In this document: positions 19,805-28,061 of the stretch, piece after piece | Position numbering within the stretch: the first letter of the stretch is position 1 | Layout of the letters: the number at the start of each line of letters is the position of its first letter | From: Terriglobia bacterium | Lineage (GTDB): Bacteria > Acidobacteriota > Terriglobia > Terriglobales > Acidobacteriaceae | Reading direction: 5' to 3' | DNA length: 43,682 nucleotides | NCBI GenBank assembly: GCA_020073105.1 | Contig: JAIQFW010000112.1 | Coordinates: 6,495 to 50,176, forward strand | The notes under the pieces: model-generated | The model's database searches: none | What the model was told of the DNA's origin: nothing | Seen by the model: the letters and a program-made list of their open reading frames with translations, nothing else | Program-made: the position numbers and the translations under genes

Positions 19805-20797
19805 TCACGGCACAATCACGGCCGCGCCGTCGATCGAATCATTCTTCACCGCCAGAAGCGCCTCGTTGGCGTGCTCGAGTGAGAACGTTGTGACCTTTGG
19901 CCGAAACCCAATTTCCCCGGCAAGCTTCAGAAAATCACGGGCGTCAGAGCGCGTCATGTTGGCCACACTGCGAATCTGGCGCTCGCCCCAGAGCAAGCGG
20001 TCGTAGTCGAATTGCGGAATCCGGTCCAGGTGAATGGCGTTGATCGCGACCACGCCGCCCTTTCGCAGACTGGCCAGAGCAGCAATCACCACATCTCCGC
20101 TCGGCGCGAAGGTAATTGCCCGGTCAAGTTCTACCGGCGGCTTGTCAGTTTCGCTGCCCACCCATTCTGCCCCCAGCGAGGCGGCAAGTCTCCGGTGAGA
20201 ATCCCCGCGGGTTGAGACATACACCAGGCACTTCGAGGCCTTCAACACTTCGATCGTCAGGTGGGCTGAGGCGCCGAAGCCGAATAGTCCCACGCGCTCG
20301 CCCGGTTCCACTCCCGCCACGCGCAGGCTGCGAAAACCGATGATGCCGGCGCACAAGAGCGGCGCGGCGTGGAGGTCGTCAAGCGACTCAGGCAGCGGAA
20401 ATACGAAATCGGCACGCGCCACCGCATATTCCGCATAGCCGCCGTCCACGTTGTATCCTGTGAAAGTTGGTGAATCGCACAGGTTCTCCAGGCCTCGACG
20501 GCAATACCAGCACGTGCCGTCAGTGCCCCCAACCCATGACACCCCTACCCGCATGCCGGCAGGAAATTCAGGCGCGGCTCCCTCCACGATTTCCCCAACG
20601 ATCTGATGGCCAGGAACGAGTCTCTCCCGGCGGACTGGCAACTCGCCTTCAACAATGTGCAAGTCCGTCCGGCAAACCCCACAGGCCCGCACCCGCAACA
20701 AGACGTATCCATCTCTCAGTTCCGGCTGCGGAACTTCGCGGATTTGCAACGGTCGCGTCGCGATGTTACCGGGAGTGGACAGAACGGCGGCTTTCAT
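19805..20797 (-). CDS. Zinc-dependent alcohol dehydrogenase, AdhA-like
   Basis: A 330-residue medium-chain dehydrogenase. The catalytic zinc site is Cys42 (GVCRTD), His64 and Glu69 (VPGHQIVGE). The structural zinc lobe reads Asp93-x2-Cys96-x2-Cys99-x7-Cys107, so the first of the usual four cysteines is Asp with spacing preserved. A nucleotide-binding region follows (GLFGFGASAH). It matches the AdhA branch that oxidises alcohols or reduces aldehydes with NAD(P). The open frame starts at 20920, but the ATG at 20797 has GGGAGG 12 bases upstream and begins the family-typical MKAAVL. It is cytosolic and divergent from the gamma-glutamyltransferase gene. Confidence 0.9.
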   Translation of the reverse strand: MKAAVLSTPGNIATRPLQIREVPQPELRDGYVLLRVRACGVCRTDLHIVEGELPVRRERLVPGHQIVGEIVEGAAPEFPAGMRVGVSWVGGTDGTCWYCRRGLENLCDSPTFTGYNVDGGYAEYAVARADFVFPLPESLDDLHAAPLLCAGIIGFRSLRVAGVEPGERVGLFGFGASAHLTIEVLKASKCLVYVSTRGDSHRRLAASLGAEWVGSETDKPPVELDRAITFAPSGDVVIAALASLRKGGVVAINAIHLDRIPQFDYDRLLWGERQIRSVANMTRSDARDFLKLAGEIGFRPKVTTFSLEHANEALLAVKNDSIDGAAVIVP

Positions 20798-20912
20798 CGA
20801 AATCCCTACCTCCCATCCTAATAGGGAAATGGTGTTGCATAGTAGTGGCGCCCCCGTCTTGACAATCGGGTGGCGGCGTCCGCAGAATGCGACCTGTCCC
20901 TCCGGTGAATCT

Positions 20913-22577
20913 ATGCGCATCTGCTTGCTGACCGTTCTGCTGCTAGTTCTTACTCACAGCGCGCTGGCTGAGACCCGTTCCCACGCGCGCTCCATGGTCA
21001 TTTCGCACTATGGCATCGTTGCCACCAGCCATGTGCAAGCGTCGCTGGCCGGTGCTCAGGTCCTGGCGCGAGGTGGTTCGGCGGTGGATGCCGCCATCGC
21101 TGCTAACGCGACTCTGGGGGTTACCGAGCCCATGATGAACGGTATGGGAGGCGATCTCTTCGCGCTGTACTGGGACGCCAAGACCGGCAAGCTCTATGGC
21201 CTGAATTCCAGCGGATGGGCGCCGCAGGGCCTCACGCCAGCTCACCTCAAAGCCAGAGATGTGACCGCCATGCCGGAATCCGGCATCGATACCGTGACCG
21301 TGCCGGGTGCGGTTGCCGGTTGGAACGCATTGCACAGCCGGTTTGGCCGGTTACCCTGGAAAGACCTGTTCACGACCGCAATTTTCTATGCCGAGCAAGG
21401 CTATCCGGTGCCGGAAATCATCCACAGTTTCTGGGAAAATTCCGTGGACTGGATATCCGGCGACGCCGAGAGCCGCCGTGTCTTTCTTCCGAACGGCAAA
21501 CCTCCCGCGTTGGGGGAGACGTTCCGGAACCCTGACCTGGCGAAAGCGCTCCGCCTAGTCGCACAAAACGGTGCCGATTCCTTCTATCGCGGCGAGGTCG
21601 CCCGCGCAATTCTCAGCACCTCGCAGACCCTGGGCGGAACCATGTCGGCGGATGATCTGGCGCAGTTCTCGCCCGAGTGGGTCGAACCCATCTCCACCAC
21701 CTATCGCGACTGGACGGTTTACGAGCTTCCCCCCAACGGACAAGGCATGGCCGCGCTCGAAATGCTGAACCTTATGGAGACCTCCCCCGCGTCGGCCGAC
21801 GGACCGCTGAGCGTCGCGGAGCTGCACAAGAAGATTGAAGCCATGAAACTCGCGTACGCGGACCTTGGCCGTTACAACGCCGATCCCCGCTTCGCCAAGG
21901 TTCCGACCAAAGGCCTGATCTCAAAGGAATACGCCAGGGAACGCGCCAAGTTGATTGATCCGGCGAAGGCCAACTGTGACGTGCCCAGCGGAAATCCTCC
22001 TGTCAGCGACACGACGTATCTTTCCGTGGTGGATCGCGACGGCAACATCGTCTCCCTGATTCAGAGCAACTATGATTCATTTGGCGCGGGCATCACGGTG
22101 CGGGGCATGGGGTTCGCGTTGCAGAACCGCGGGGCGCTTTTCTCCCTGGACCCATCCTCGCCGAACGTGCTGGCGCCACGAAAGCGGCCCTACCACACCA
22201 TCATTCCGGCGTTCATGCAGCGAGGGAATCAGCACATCGGATTCGGAATCATGGGAGGAGCCAACCAGCCGCTGGCCCACGCGCAGTTCGTTTCTAACAT
22301 TGTGGACTACGGCATGAACCTCCAGGCGGCCCTGGAGAATGCCCGCTTCACTGTCAGTTCGAAGCGAGGATGCAACATCGTCATCGAGTCGCGGGTCCCG
22401 GCCGGGGGCCGCCAGAAGCTTTCCGCGATGGGGCATCAGTTCCACGTTGAACGCGAGTACTCCACCGCCATGGGTCGCGGCCAGGCGGTCATGCACGATT
22501 CCCAGACGAAGACCAACTACGCTGGTTCGGACGCGCGCGCCGACGGCTCCGCGGAACCCGAGCCGCCCCCGCTGTGA
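20913..22577 (+). CDS. ggt: Gamma-glutamyltransferase
   Basis: A 554-residue Ntn-hydrolase precursor with a signal peptide (about 1-20, ending SALAE). The N-terminal GGT signature region is present (ILARGGSAVDAAIAAN-like, followed by EPMMNGMGGDLF). The autoprocessing site is Asp-Thr-Thr-Tyr with the predicted nucleophile Thr368, which would give subunits of about 367 and 187 residues. The common residue after the nucleophile is His; here it is Tyr, as in a branch of GGT-like hydrolases. The enzyme transfers or hydrolyses gamma-glutamyl groups of glutathione or gamma-glutamyl peptides in the periplasm. The open frame reaches back to 20655, but the signal peptide fixes the start at ATG 20913. 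The S4-domain gene follows after 13 bp. Confidence 0.92.
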   Translation: MRICLLTVLLLVLTHSALAETRSHARSMVISHYGIVATSHVQASLAGAQVLARGGSAVDAAIAANATLGVTEPMMNGMGGDLFALYWDAKTGKLYGLNSSGWAPQGLTPAHLKARDVTAMPESGIDTVTVPGAVAGWNALHSRFGRLPWKDLFTTAIFYAEQGYPVPEIIHSFWENSVDWISGDAESRRVFLPNGKPPALGETFRNPDLAKALRLVAQNGADSFYRGEVARAILSTSQTLGGTMSADDLAQFSPEWVEPISTTYRDWTVYELPPNGQGMAALEMLNLMETSPASADGPLSVAELHKKIEAMKLAYADLGRYNADPRFAKVPTKGLISKEYARERAKLIDPAKANCDVPSGNPPVSDTTYLSVVDRDGNIVSLIQSNYDSFGAGITVRGMGFALQNRGALFSLDPSSPNVLAPRKRPYHTIIPAFMQRGNQHIGFGIMGGANQPLAHAQFVSNIVDYGMNLQAALENARFTVSSKRGCNIVIESRVPAGGRQKLSAMGHQFHVEREYSTAMGRGQAVMHDSQTKTNYAGSDARADGSAEPEPPPL

Positions 22578-22590
22578 TGACAGAAAATAC

Positions 22591-22971
22591 ATGACCTCCG
22601 TACGTATCGACAAGTGGCTTTGGGCCGCCCGCTTCTTCAAGACCCGCACCCTGGCGGCACGATCGTGTGAACTTGGCAGAATTCAATCCAACGGACAGCC
22701 CGCCAAGCCGGCGCGCGAAGTCCGGATTGGAGACATGCTGCGGGTCACCTGTGACGCCGGTGACTTTCAGGTTGAAGTGCTGGGGCTCAGCGACGTGCGC
22801 GGTCCGGCTTCGGTTGCGCAAACCCTTTACCGCGAAACCGAAGCCAGCCGGGAAATGCGCCTGAAGGTGGCGGCAGAGCGCAAGGCGATGAGGCAGTTCG
22901 AGCAGTTGCCCGCAGGCCGGCCATCCAAACGTGATCGCCACCATATCATCCAGTTCCGGGGAAGAGGCTGA
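22591..22971 (+). CDS. S4-domain RNA-binding protein, Hsp15-like
   Basis: A 126-residue basic protein. The S4 domain fills residues 3-60, with RIDKWLWAARFFKTRT, the AARSCELGRIQSNGQP turn and VRIGDMLRV. A charged helical tail (SREMRLKVAAERKAMRQFEQ) and RPSKRDRHHI follow. The arrangement and size match Hsp15 (HslR), which binds 50S subunits carrying stalled nascent chains with tRNA. The start at 22591 follows the ggt stop by 13 bp without a clear ribosome binding site, so it may be read as part of the ggt transcript. The upstream part of the open frame (from 22339) overlaps ggt out of frame and is not used. Confidence 0.88.
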   Translation: MTSVRIDKWLWAARFFKTRTLAARSCELGRIQSNGQPAKPAREVRIGDMLRVTCDAGDFQVEVLGLSDVRGPASVAQTLYRETEASREMRLKVAAERKAMRQFEQLPAGRPSKRDRHHIIQFRGRG

Positions 22972-23134
22972 CCGCAGCTTTCCTCTGTGCGCCTCTGTGG
23001 CTAGAACGGCAAAGACCTTCGACATGACCCGCTACCGAGACGATGCCTAGAGGAACGCCTTGATCGTAGTCTTCGGTTCTGAGAAAAGCAGCTTGTCAGA
23101 TATGTTTCCTACTTCCGCTAGCGGATCAACAATA
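22972..23134. other. Short intergenic region with a CCACAGAGG-type repeat
   Basis: Near 22979-23003 the minus strand reads GCCACAGAGGCGCACAGAGG. A related string, CCACAGAGGGCACAGGGG, occurs on the plus strand at 39402-39419. The similarity is short but suggests a dispersed intergenic repeat. No gene is seen. Confidence 0.35.
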
Positions 23135-23410
23135 TCAAGTGGCATTGTTGAAAAATGCCTTCACCGTGTTGCCGTCGATCATTAGGCGTTGCCAGGCAGC
23201 ATAATTTTTCAATTCGACCACTAGGATTCGGTCGTTGGCATCCATGAATCTCATCAGATCATCGCGCAGCTGAACTGGCGTGGCGCTGTGAATAAGAAAC
23301 CATTCCGAATAAAGAACTCGTTGCGCTCCAAATTCCTTGAGCCGTGCAATCAAATCGGGATAATCCTGTCCTGGCTTATCTAGGTCATAACTGATGAGAT
23401 AAAGGGCCAT
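23135..23410 (-). CDS. Solitary Cas2-like (SinR-type) small protein
   Basis: A 91-residue protein that begins MALYLISYDLDKPGQDYPDL, the beta1-alpha1 start of the Cas2/VapD ferredoxin fold, and continues with YSEWFLIHSATPVQLRDDL and DRILVVEL. This is the pattern of the Cas2-like SinR family. Cas2 works with Cas1 in CRISPR spacer capture, while stand-alone relatives are poorly characterised and may be nucleases or toxin-like. No CRISPR array, cas1 or other cas gene lies in the window, so a CRISPR role is unsupported. GGAGG upstream of the ATG at 23410 supports the start. It sits beside a broken transposase and a NYN-domain gene, which suggests acquired DNA. Confidence 0.72.
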   Translation of the reverse strand: MALYLISYDLDKPGQDYPDLIARLKEFGAQRVLYSEWFLIHSATPVQLRDDLMRFMDANDRILVVELKNYAAWQRLMIDGNTVKAFFNNAT

Positions 23411-23477
23411 TCTGCCTCCAACGATGCGGAATTATATTCGAACCCGGGCGCGGCAGTTCTTCATTTGTGCTCGTTTT

Positions 23478-23673
23478 CCTCCCGGAGGGACCACGAGGCC
23501 CCGGACTTCAAGCAAGCGATTTGTAACGACTGCTGGCATTGCCAGACTCCAGTCTCAAAGCCCGATACATTTTTATGAAGTTGTAGGCGATACAATTGAG
23601 AGCTAGCGGCATGATCTTCCAGTTTGCGGGAAAAACCAGTCGACAGGCGCGTGTACCTGCGCATGTTTGTCCG
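23478..23673 (-). pseudogene. IS1-type transposase C-terminal remnant, frameshifted
   Basis: Read on the minus strand, three consecutive pieces in different frames line up with the C-terminal end of IS1-type transposases. The first is VRTNMRRYTRLSTGFSRKLEDHAA (in parts: MRRYTRL, GFSRKLEDHAA). The second is LALNCIAYNFIKMYRALRL, and the third is SLAMPAVVTNRLLEVRGLV. The intact family reads roughly RRFTRLTNAFSKKLENHA, then YNFxxIHxxLRxTPAMAAGVTxRLWE. At least two frameshifts are needed to join them, and nothing upstream resembles the catalytic domain. It is therefore a decayed tail of an insertion sequence. No terminal inverted repeats were identified. Confidence 0.72.
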
Positions 23674-23760
23674 TACCTGTGCGGGCGTGGAATTGAGCTA
23701 TCGCCATAGGAACCTATTATGCTAAAAGCCGCTCAAGGCAAGAAGCTCAAGACTCCGCAC

Positions 23761-23798
23761 AAGAAAACAAACGGGGCGGCCACAGTAAAGGCCACCCC
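23761..23798 (-). terminator. Intrinsic terminator of the NYN gene
   Basis: On the minus strand GGGGTGGCC and GGCCGCCCC form a 9-bp stem (one G-T pair) around an 8-base loop at 23773-23798. It is followed by a T-rich stretch GTTTGTTTTCTT (23761-23772). It lies about 90 bases after the stop of the NYN-domain gene, in the right orientation to end its transcript. Confidence 0.75.
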
Positions 23799-23888
23799 GC
23801 AGATAGGTTATTTATAAGTGTAGGATTAACAGTGTAGGGTTAGGTTTATCGCTATTCTTTAGACTGATCAGTATACAAAAAGGTTTCA

Positions 23889-24725
23889 CTAAGTCAAGGT
23901 TACTTTTTCCTCCACTGTGACCACCTTGGTCTCAACCTTTAAAGCATTGATAACAAACTCGTTATCTCGTATGAGGCGTAAGGCGGAGGTGGGTCTTTCT
24001 GGCGAGTTTGGGTTTGGCACCGAGTGAATCTCGGCCCTGCCGGTAGCCACTGCGGCAGCAATCATCTGCTGTGTGAAACCGTGATTCTTTTTCAAGAGGC
24101 TACAGCCGACGAACGGCATCTTGCCTTCGAGTTCGGCCAACATCTTTACGACTCTGTCCCAGTCGACAGTTGGTTCTGTGCTGGTAGAACCCTTTGACGA
24201 GGGGCCGACAGGCTCAATACCTAAGAGCTTCTCAATGGAGATTATTTCTTCCTCCACGGCATCCGTCAATTCCTGAGCCAATGCAGACTCAAGGGCACAA
24301 ATCTTCACCTTTTTGCCTCGGCTTCGCAATCTATGAACCAAGTCGAGGGCGGCGCGGTCTCCCGTGACGATCACGAACTCATTAATATCAACCCTCTCGA
24401 ACATTGTCTGCAAGGCGTCGAGAAGCAATACCGCATCGGCGCTTTCTTTCCACGTTTCCCGCTGGCCACCCTTGCTAGTCTTTTTTGACAACGTGTATGC
24501 TGGTTCGACCCCGTTCTTTTTCAATGCTGCCTGTACGCCACTGAAATCGTCTCGTTCCCAATCGGCGTAGGCTTTCTTAATGAGAATATTGCCAGATTTG
24601 GCGACTTCTTCAAGGATTAGCGCAGCTAGTTTGCCAGCGGCTGGCTTGAAATTGTATTGATTGACCAGCCCATAGTGGACGTTTTCGTAGTCAATGAAAA
24701 GCGCGATGTTGTTGGAATCTGACAT
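23889..24725 (-). CDS. NYN-domain nuclease with OST-HTH/LOTUS domain
   Basis: A 278-residue protein. The N-terminal NYN (PIN-like) domain spans about 5-165. Acidic residues typical of the metal site are in ALFIDYENV (Asp12), ESADAVLLLDAL and VTGDRAALDLV. After a Ser-rich linker, residues about 185-262 resemble a LOTUS/OST-HTH module (WDRVVKMLAELEGKMPFVGCSLLKKNHGF...ALRLIRDN). The combination is that of the LabA/MARF1-like proteins, where the PIN-like domain cuts RNA and the LOTUS domain binds it. A bacterial role in RNA decay or defence is inference. It has its own terminator and stands apart from the surrounding housekeeping-type genes, beside the Cas2-like gene. The ribosome binding site is weak. 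Confidence 0.85.
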   Translation of the reverse strand: MSDSNNIALFIDYENVHYGLVNQYNFKPAAGKLAALILEEVAKSGNILIKKAYADWERDDFSGVQAALKKNGVEPAYTLSKKTSKGGQRETWKESADAVLLLDALQTMFERVDINEFVIVTGDRAALDLVHRLRSRGKKVKICALESALAQELTDAVEEEIISIEKLLGIEPVGPSSKGSTSTEPTVDWDRVVKMLAELEGKMPFVGCSLLKKNHGFTQQMIAAAVATGRAEIHSVPNPNSPERPTSALRLIRDNEFVINALKVETKVVTVEEKVTLT

Positions 24726-24825
24726 GTTCGCACTCTTGGATTTTAAAGAGAATCTAAAGGCTAACCTGGGGTAACGTGCTTATACCGGGGGAAAATAACA
24801 ACTAAGCATAGCAAAAACACAGCCA

Positions 24826-24975
24826 ATGTCAATGTTTTCCCCATCGTCCTCGGCTACCTTGCGGGATGCCTGTCGCCGCTGCTTTGCGTTTCTGGTCGCG
24901 CAGCTCGTGGTGATGGCGATTTTCGTGGTGCTTACGATCGCCGCTGCCAAGCGGTTCCACACGGCAGCAGCTTAG
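24826..24975 (+). CDS. Possible 49-residue single-pass membrane peptide
   Basis: An open frame from ATG 24826 to TAG 24975 would encode 49 residues: a polar basic N-terminus (SATLRDACRRC), one hydrophobic stretch (FAFLVAQLVVMAIFVVLTIA) and a short basic tail. Third codon positions are mostly G or C, as in neighbouring real genes. There is no evident ribosome binding site, and its end overlaps the convergent gene by three bases, so it is only a candidate. Confidence 0.3.
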   Translation: MSMFSPSSSATLRDACRRCFAFLVAQLVVMAIFVVLTIAAAKRFHTAAA

Positions 24976-25889
24976 ACAGTCACAGACGGCGATGCCAGGG
25001 CCGCTGCCGGCTGACTCTCAACCGCCGGCTCCGCTGCCATGCCCACATAGAAAGCCACTGCCGCGGCCCGCTGCCAGAAACGCATGGCCAGCAGTAACAG
25101 TAAGGTAGCCTGCAGGATCAGGAACGCGCCCAACACGCTGGCCGGCGGCACAATCGTGTGCCAAAGCAGAATCCCGGCCACAAGAACAAGGAGCGCGACC
25201 ATCGCGATCACCACATAGCTCCCCAGCAAACGCCCGAGATTCCGCTGCATCATGCGGAAACCGCTGGCCACCGACTTGCGCACTGCTCCCTGGTCCCGCA
25301 ACACGACTTCCGTCTGGGCAAGGTCGAACCAGATGCGGATCGCCGTCAACACCAGGAAAATCACGGCGAGGCTGGCCACGTGAGTGAAGAACGGCAACCG
25401 TTCATGAGAAGTCTGGTCCGCGGCCTTGGCGAGTGCCACTTCGATGCCGGACAGGATGCTCACCATGATTCCGGCAATCACGGCAAAGAACAGGAACAGA
25501 CGCACGAACCGCCAAACATTGTGCCCGCAGGCGCGAAAGAATTGGTCTCGCGAAATGCGATGGTCCGAGGAGTAGCCCAGCAGCACACCGGGCATGAAGA
25601 ACAAGCTCGCTAGAAGGAACAGCACGGCGAAAATCGTCGCTGGCACTGTTGCACCTTGGCTTCCCCCGAACTCAGGGCGGGAAATCAACTCGACCAGCAC
25701 CGCCAGGTCAAAACCGTGCAGCAGCTTATCAGCGTAAAGACTGTGGCCCATGATGGCCTGCGCATGCGTGCCCAAGCCAGTGGCGCCCAGCCACGCGAAC
25801 ACTACGTTCAACAGATAGAACCACACCACATAGCGCTTGTTACGCTGCGCAATGCCGGCCGCGGCGGAGACCAGGTTCTTCTTGTCCAT
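24972..25889 (-). CDS. Multi-pass membrane protein of unknown function
   Basis: A 305-residue membrane protein with about six hydrophobic segments, including WFYLLNVVFAWLG, ATIFAVLFLLASLFF, FVRLFLFFAVIAGIMVSIL, LAVIFLVLTAIRIWF, YVVIAMVALLVLVAGILLW and ILQATLLLLLAMRF. The N-terminus is cytosolic-looking and basic. I do not recognise a named family. Loops carry SRDQFFRACGHNVWRF and GFRMMQRNLGR, patterns that resemble glycerophosphoryl-diester-phosphodiesterase-type or DUF975-like membrane domains only loosely. The ATG at 25889 follows TAGGAGAG and is preferred to the upstream 25913 start. It lies 11 bp after the M1 aminopeptidase gene on the same strand, so the two are probably cotranscribed. 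Confidence 0.75.
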   Translation of the reverse strand: MDKKNLVSAAAGIAQRNKRYVVWFYLLNVVFAWLGATGLGTHAQAIMGHSLYADKLLHGFDLAVLVELISRPEFGGSQGATVPATIFAVLFLLASLFFMPGVLLGYSSDHRISRDQFFRACGHNVWRFVRLFLFFAVIAGIMVSILSGIEVALAKAADQTSHERLPFFTHVASLAVIFLVLTAIRIWFDLAQTEVVLRDQGAVRKSVASGFRMMQRNLGRLLGSYVVIAMVALLVLVAGILLWHTIVPPASVLGAFLILQATLLLLLAMRFWQRAAAVAFYVGMAAEPAVESQPAAALASPSVTV

Positions 25890-25900
25890 GCGACTCTCTC

Positions 25901-27886
25901 CTATACCAGCCACCAGGCCATGAATTGGGCGAAGAACTGGCTGAGGAAAGCCCAGTAGTTCATCAGCTTGTGCGTCGGCGCGTGATTCTCGTGCGCCACG
26001 TAGCTGTTATTGAAGTTGTTGCGGTCGAAGTAAATCTTGTGGTCGGGATCGATCTCTACCGACTCGACTTTCGCTTTCTTTCGATACTCATAGCGGATCC
26101 AGCGGTCCTGCCCATCCCAGTGCTCGCGTACCTTCTCGCCGTTGTCGAACTTGATCTCGATCTCAACCGGAAAAACGAAATCCTCTTTGCGCTGGATCCA
26201 GACATTGTCCACATACTCCGTCTCGCCCTTCTTCTCCTTCAGGTTCTCCTTGTACCACTCCACCGGCACCGACGTGACTTTGTACACTTTATAGTCCAGC
26301 ACCTGCGTCCCATAGACCGCCTGATTGAAATACCAGCGCAAGTCCTTGCCGGAGACTTCCTCGATCGTCTTCAGGAAATCCTCTTTGTCGGGATGGGTGA
26401 ACCGGTAGCGCATGAAGTAGGTGTGCATGGCTTTGAGCATCGTGTCTTCGCCGATGACACTCTCCAGCGTGAGCAGCACCACCGCCGTCTTGCCGTAGGT
26501 GATCCCGCCATACGACCCGGAGTTCGCGAACTGCCAACCCTTGCGCACCATAGGGTCGAGGTCGGCAGCCCTCAACTGAAAGACCCGGTCAACCTCTCGC
26601 TCTCCAGCGGTCAGCCCCCACAAATCGTAAACCGAGGTCGACGGCGGGAACATGGAGTCCATGACTTTGATTTCCGTGTACTGGTTGATGCCCTCGTCCA
26701 TCCATGCATCTTCGAATTCGTTGGTCGCTACCATGCCGTACCAGTACTGATGCCCGAACTCGTGCTCAATCACGCCCTCCGGCGAACCTCGGTCGCCCCT
26801 GGGTGACCACCATTCGGTTCCCCCCGTAATGAAGGTGGGATACTCCATCCCGTAGGCTTGGGACCCGGCTTCGGGATCGACCACGGTGAGGGTCTTGTAA
26901 GGATAAGGACCGTACCACTTCTCGAAGCGGTCCATGGTCTCTTTCGTGGCGCGCAGATGACGGTCGAGTTGTCCCAGGTGCGCGGGCTGCAGCATGATGA
27001 GGATCTTCACCGGGCCCATGCTTCCCTGGAAAGTATCGTAATAGTCGCGGTAGTGCGGGCTGGCGGTCCAGGCAAAGTCGTGGATGTCATCGCCGTGGTA
27101 GGCGACGGTCTTGGTGCCGTCCGGGTTGTTCACATTGCTGACTTCGATCCCGCTGGCTCCGACGACTTCATACTGCGGAAGCGTCAGTTTCACGTCATAG
27201 ACGCCGAAGTCCGCGAAAAACTCGGTGTAGGCATGGTATTGGTGGTAGTTCCAGGCGCCGTGCCACCACACCCCAACCTTGGGGAACCATTGCCCTCCGA
27301 GCACAAAATCGCGGTCCCACCCCGTGCGCTCGAGTGTCTTTGGAAACTGGTTGCGCCACTTGATCTTGAACTGAACATAACCATCCGGCGGGACCGGCTT
27401 GGGCAGGCGTACCTGCACCACCGTTTTGTCGTCCTGGTTGTTGTCATCCGGATGAATGAATTGCAACTGCGAGGTGAGATCGCCTTGCCCGACGACTTCG
27501 AAACGCTTGATTTCTTCCGATCCGTAGCTCTTCGGGTCCCACTTTTCGAAGTCTTGGCCACGTGTGCCCTCACGCTTGCCTTCGCGTACCCAGGTGGATG
27601 TCGGCTGAAATGCATTCAAGTAAAGATGGAAAGGAAAGGTATCGAGTGGCTGCCCGGTGAGATTGTGGTAGGTGAGGTTTTCGGTCGCGTCCACGGTGTG
27701 CGCTTTGGCGTCGTACTTGGCGTCAATCTCGTAGTGCACTACGCGCTGTGACATCGGAGTGGGAGAATTGATCGCCGAAGTGGTGGCCGGGATACTCAGG
27801 GCGGGACTGCTGGCAACCTGCCCGGACGCAGGCAGGGCAAGCCATGTGGCGATTAGGCATACGAAGGCGCTAGCTCGTAAGAACAT
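25901..27886 (-). CDS. M1 family zinc aminopeptidase
   Basis: A 661-residue exported metallopeptidase with an N-terminal signal peptide (about 1-22) and an M1 catalytic domain. The zinc motif is HEFGH (residues 375-379), with the third ligand Glu398 exactly 18 residues later (DAWMDEGINQY). The substrate-recognition region YGMEYPTFITGG replaces the usual GAMEN. A Lys/Glu-rich beta domain follows and the C-terminus is hydrophobic (MNYWAFLSQFFAQFMAWWLV), which could be a membrane anchor. It should trim N-terminal residues from peptides outside the cytoplasm. ATG 27886 is chosen because TAAGG lies at proper spacing; ATG 27892 is the alternative. It is followed by a membrane protein gene after 11 bp. 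Confidence 0.92.
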   Translation of the reverse strand: MFLRASAFVCLIATWLALPASGQVASSPALSIPATTSAINSPTPMSQRVVHYEIDAKYDAKAHTVDATENLTYHNLTGQPLDTFPFHLYLNAFQPTSTWVREGKREGTRGQDFEKWDPKSYGSEEIKRFEVVGQGDLTSQLQFIHPDDNNQDDKTVVQVRLPKPVPPDGYVQFKIKWRNQFPKTLERTGWDRDFVLGGQWFPKVGVWWHGAWNYHQYHAYTEFFADFGVYDVKLTLPQYEVVGASGIEVSNVNNPDGTKTVAYHGDDIHDFAWTASPHYRDYYDTFQGSMGPVKILIMLQPAHLGQLDRHLRATKETMDRFEKWYGPYPYKTLTVVDPEAGSQAYGMEYPTFITGGTEWWSPRGDRGSPEGVIEHEFGHQYWYGMVATNEFEDAWMDEGINQYTEIKVMDSMFPPSTSVYDLWGLTAGEREVDRVFQLRAADLDPMVRKGWQFANSGSYGGITYGKTAVVLLTLESVIGEDTMLKAMHTYFMRYRFTHPDKEDFLKTIEEVSGKDLRWYFNQAVYGTQVLDYKVYKVTSVPVEWYKENLKEKKGETEYVDNVWIQRKEDFVFPVEIEIKFDNGEKVREHWDGQDRWIRYEYRKKAKVESVEIDPDHKIYFDRNNFNNSYVAHENHAPTHKLMNYWAFLSQFFAQFMAWWLV

Positions 27887-28061
27887 GGTCATCCTTAGAT
27901 ATTAAGTGCAAACCCGAAATCATATCACCGCATGGTGGCAACTGAGGCTTGCGGTGGCTCACAGAATGGTACGGTCCGCGAAGCGCGAGAGTTCCGCGGA
28001 GTTCGGCGGGGTGCACTCTTTTTCTCGTTCTACGCGATGGGCGCCCGTGGATCTCACTGGA

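Noticed and set aside
23135-23410. Possible CRISPR-Cas locus because of the Cas2-like protein
   Set aside because: No array of regular repeats and no cas1 or effector gene is found within the window.
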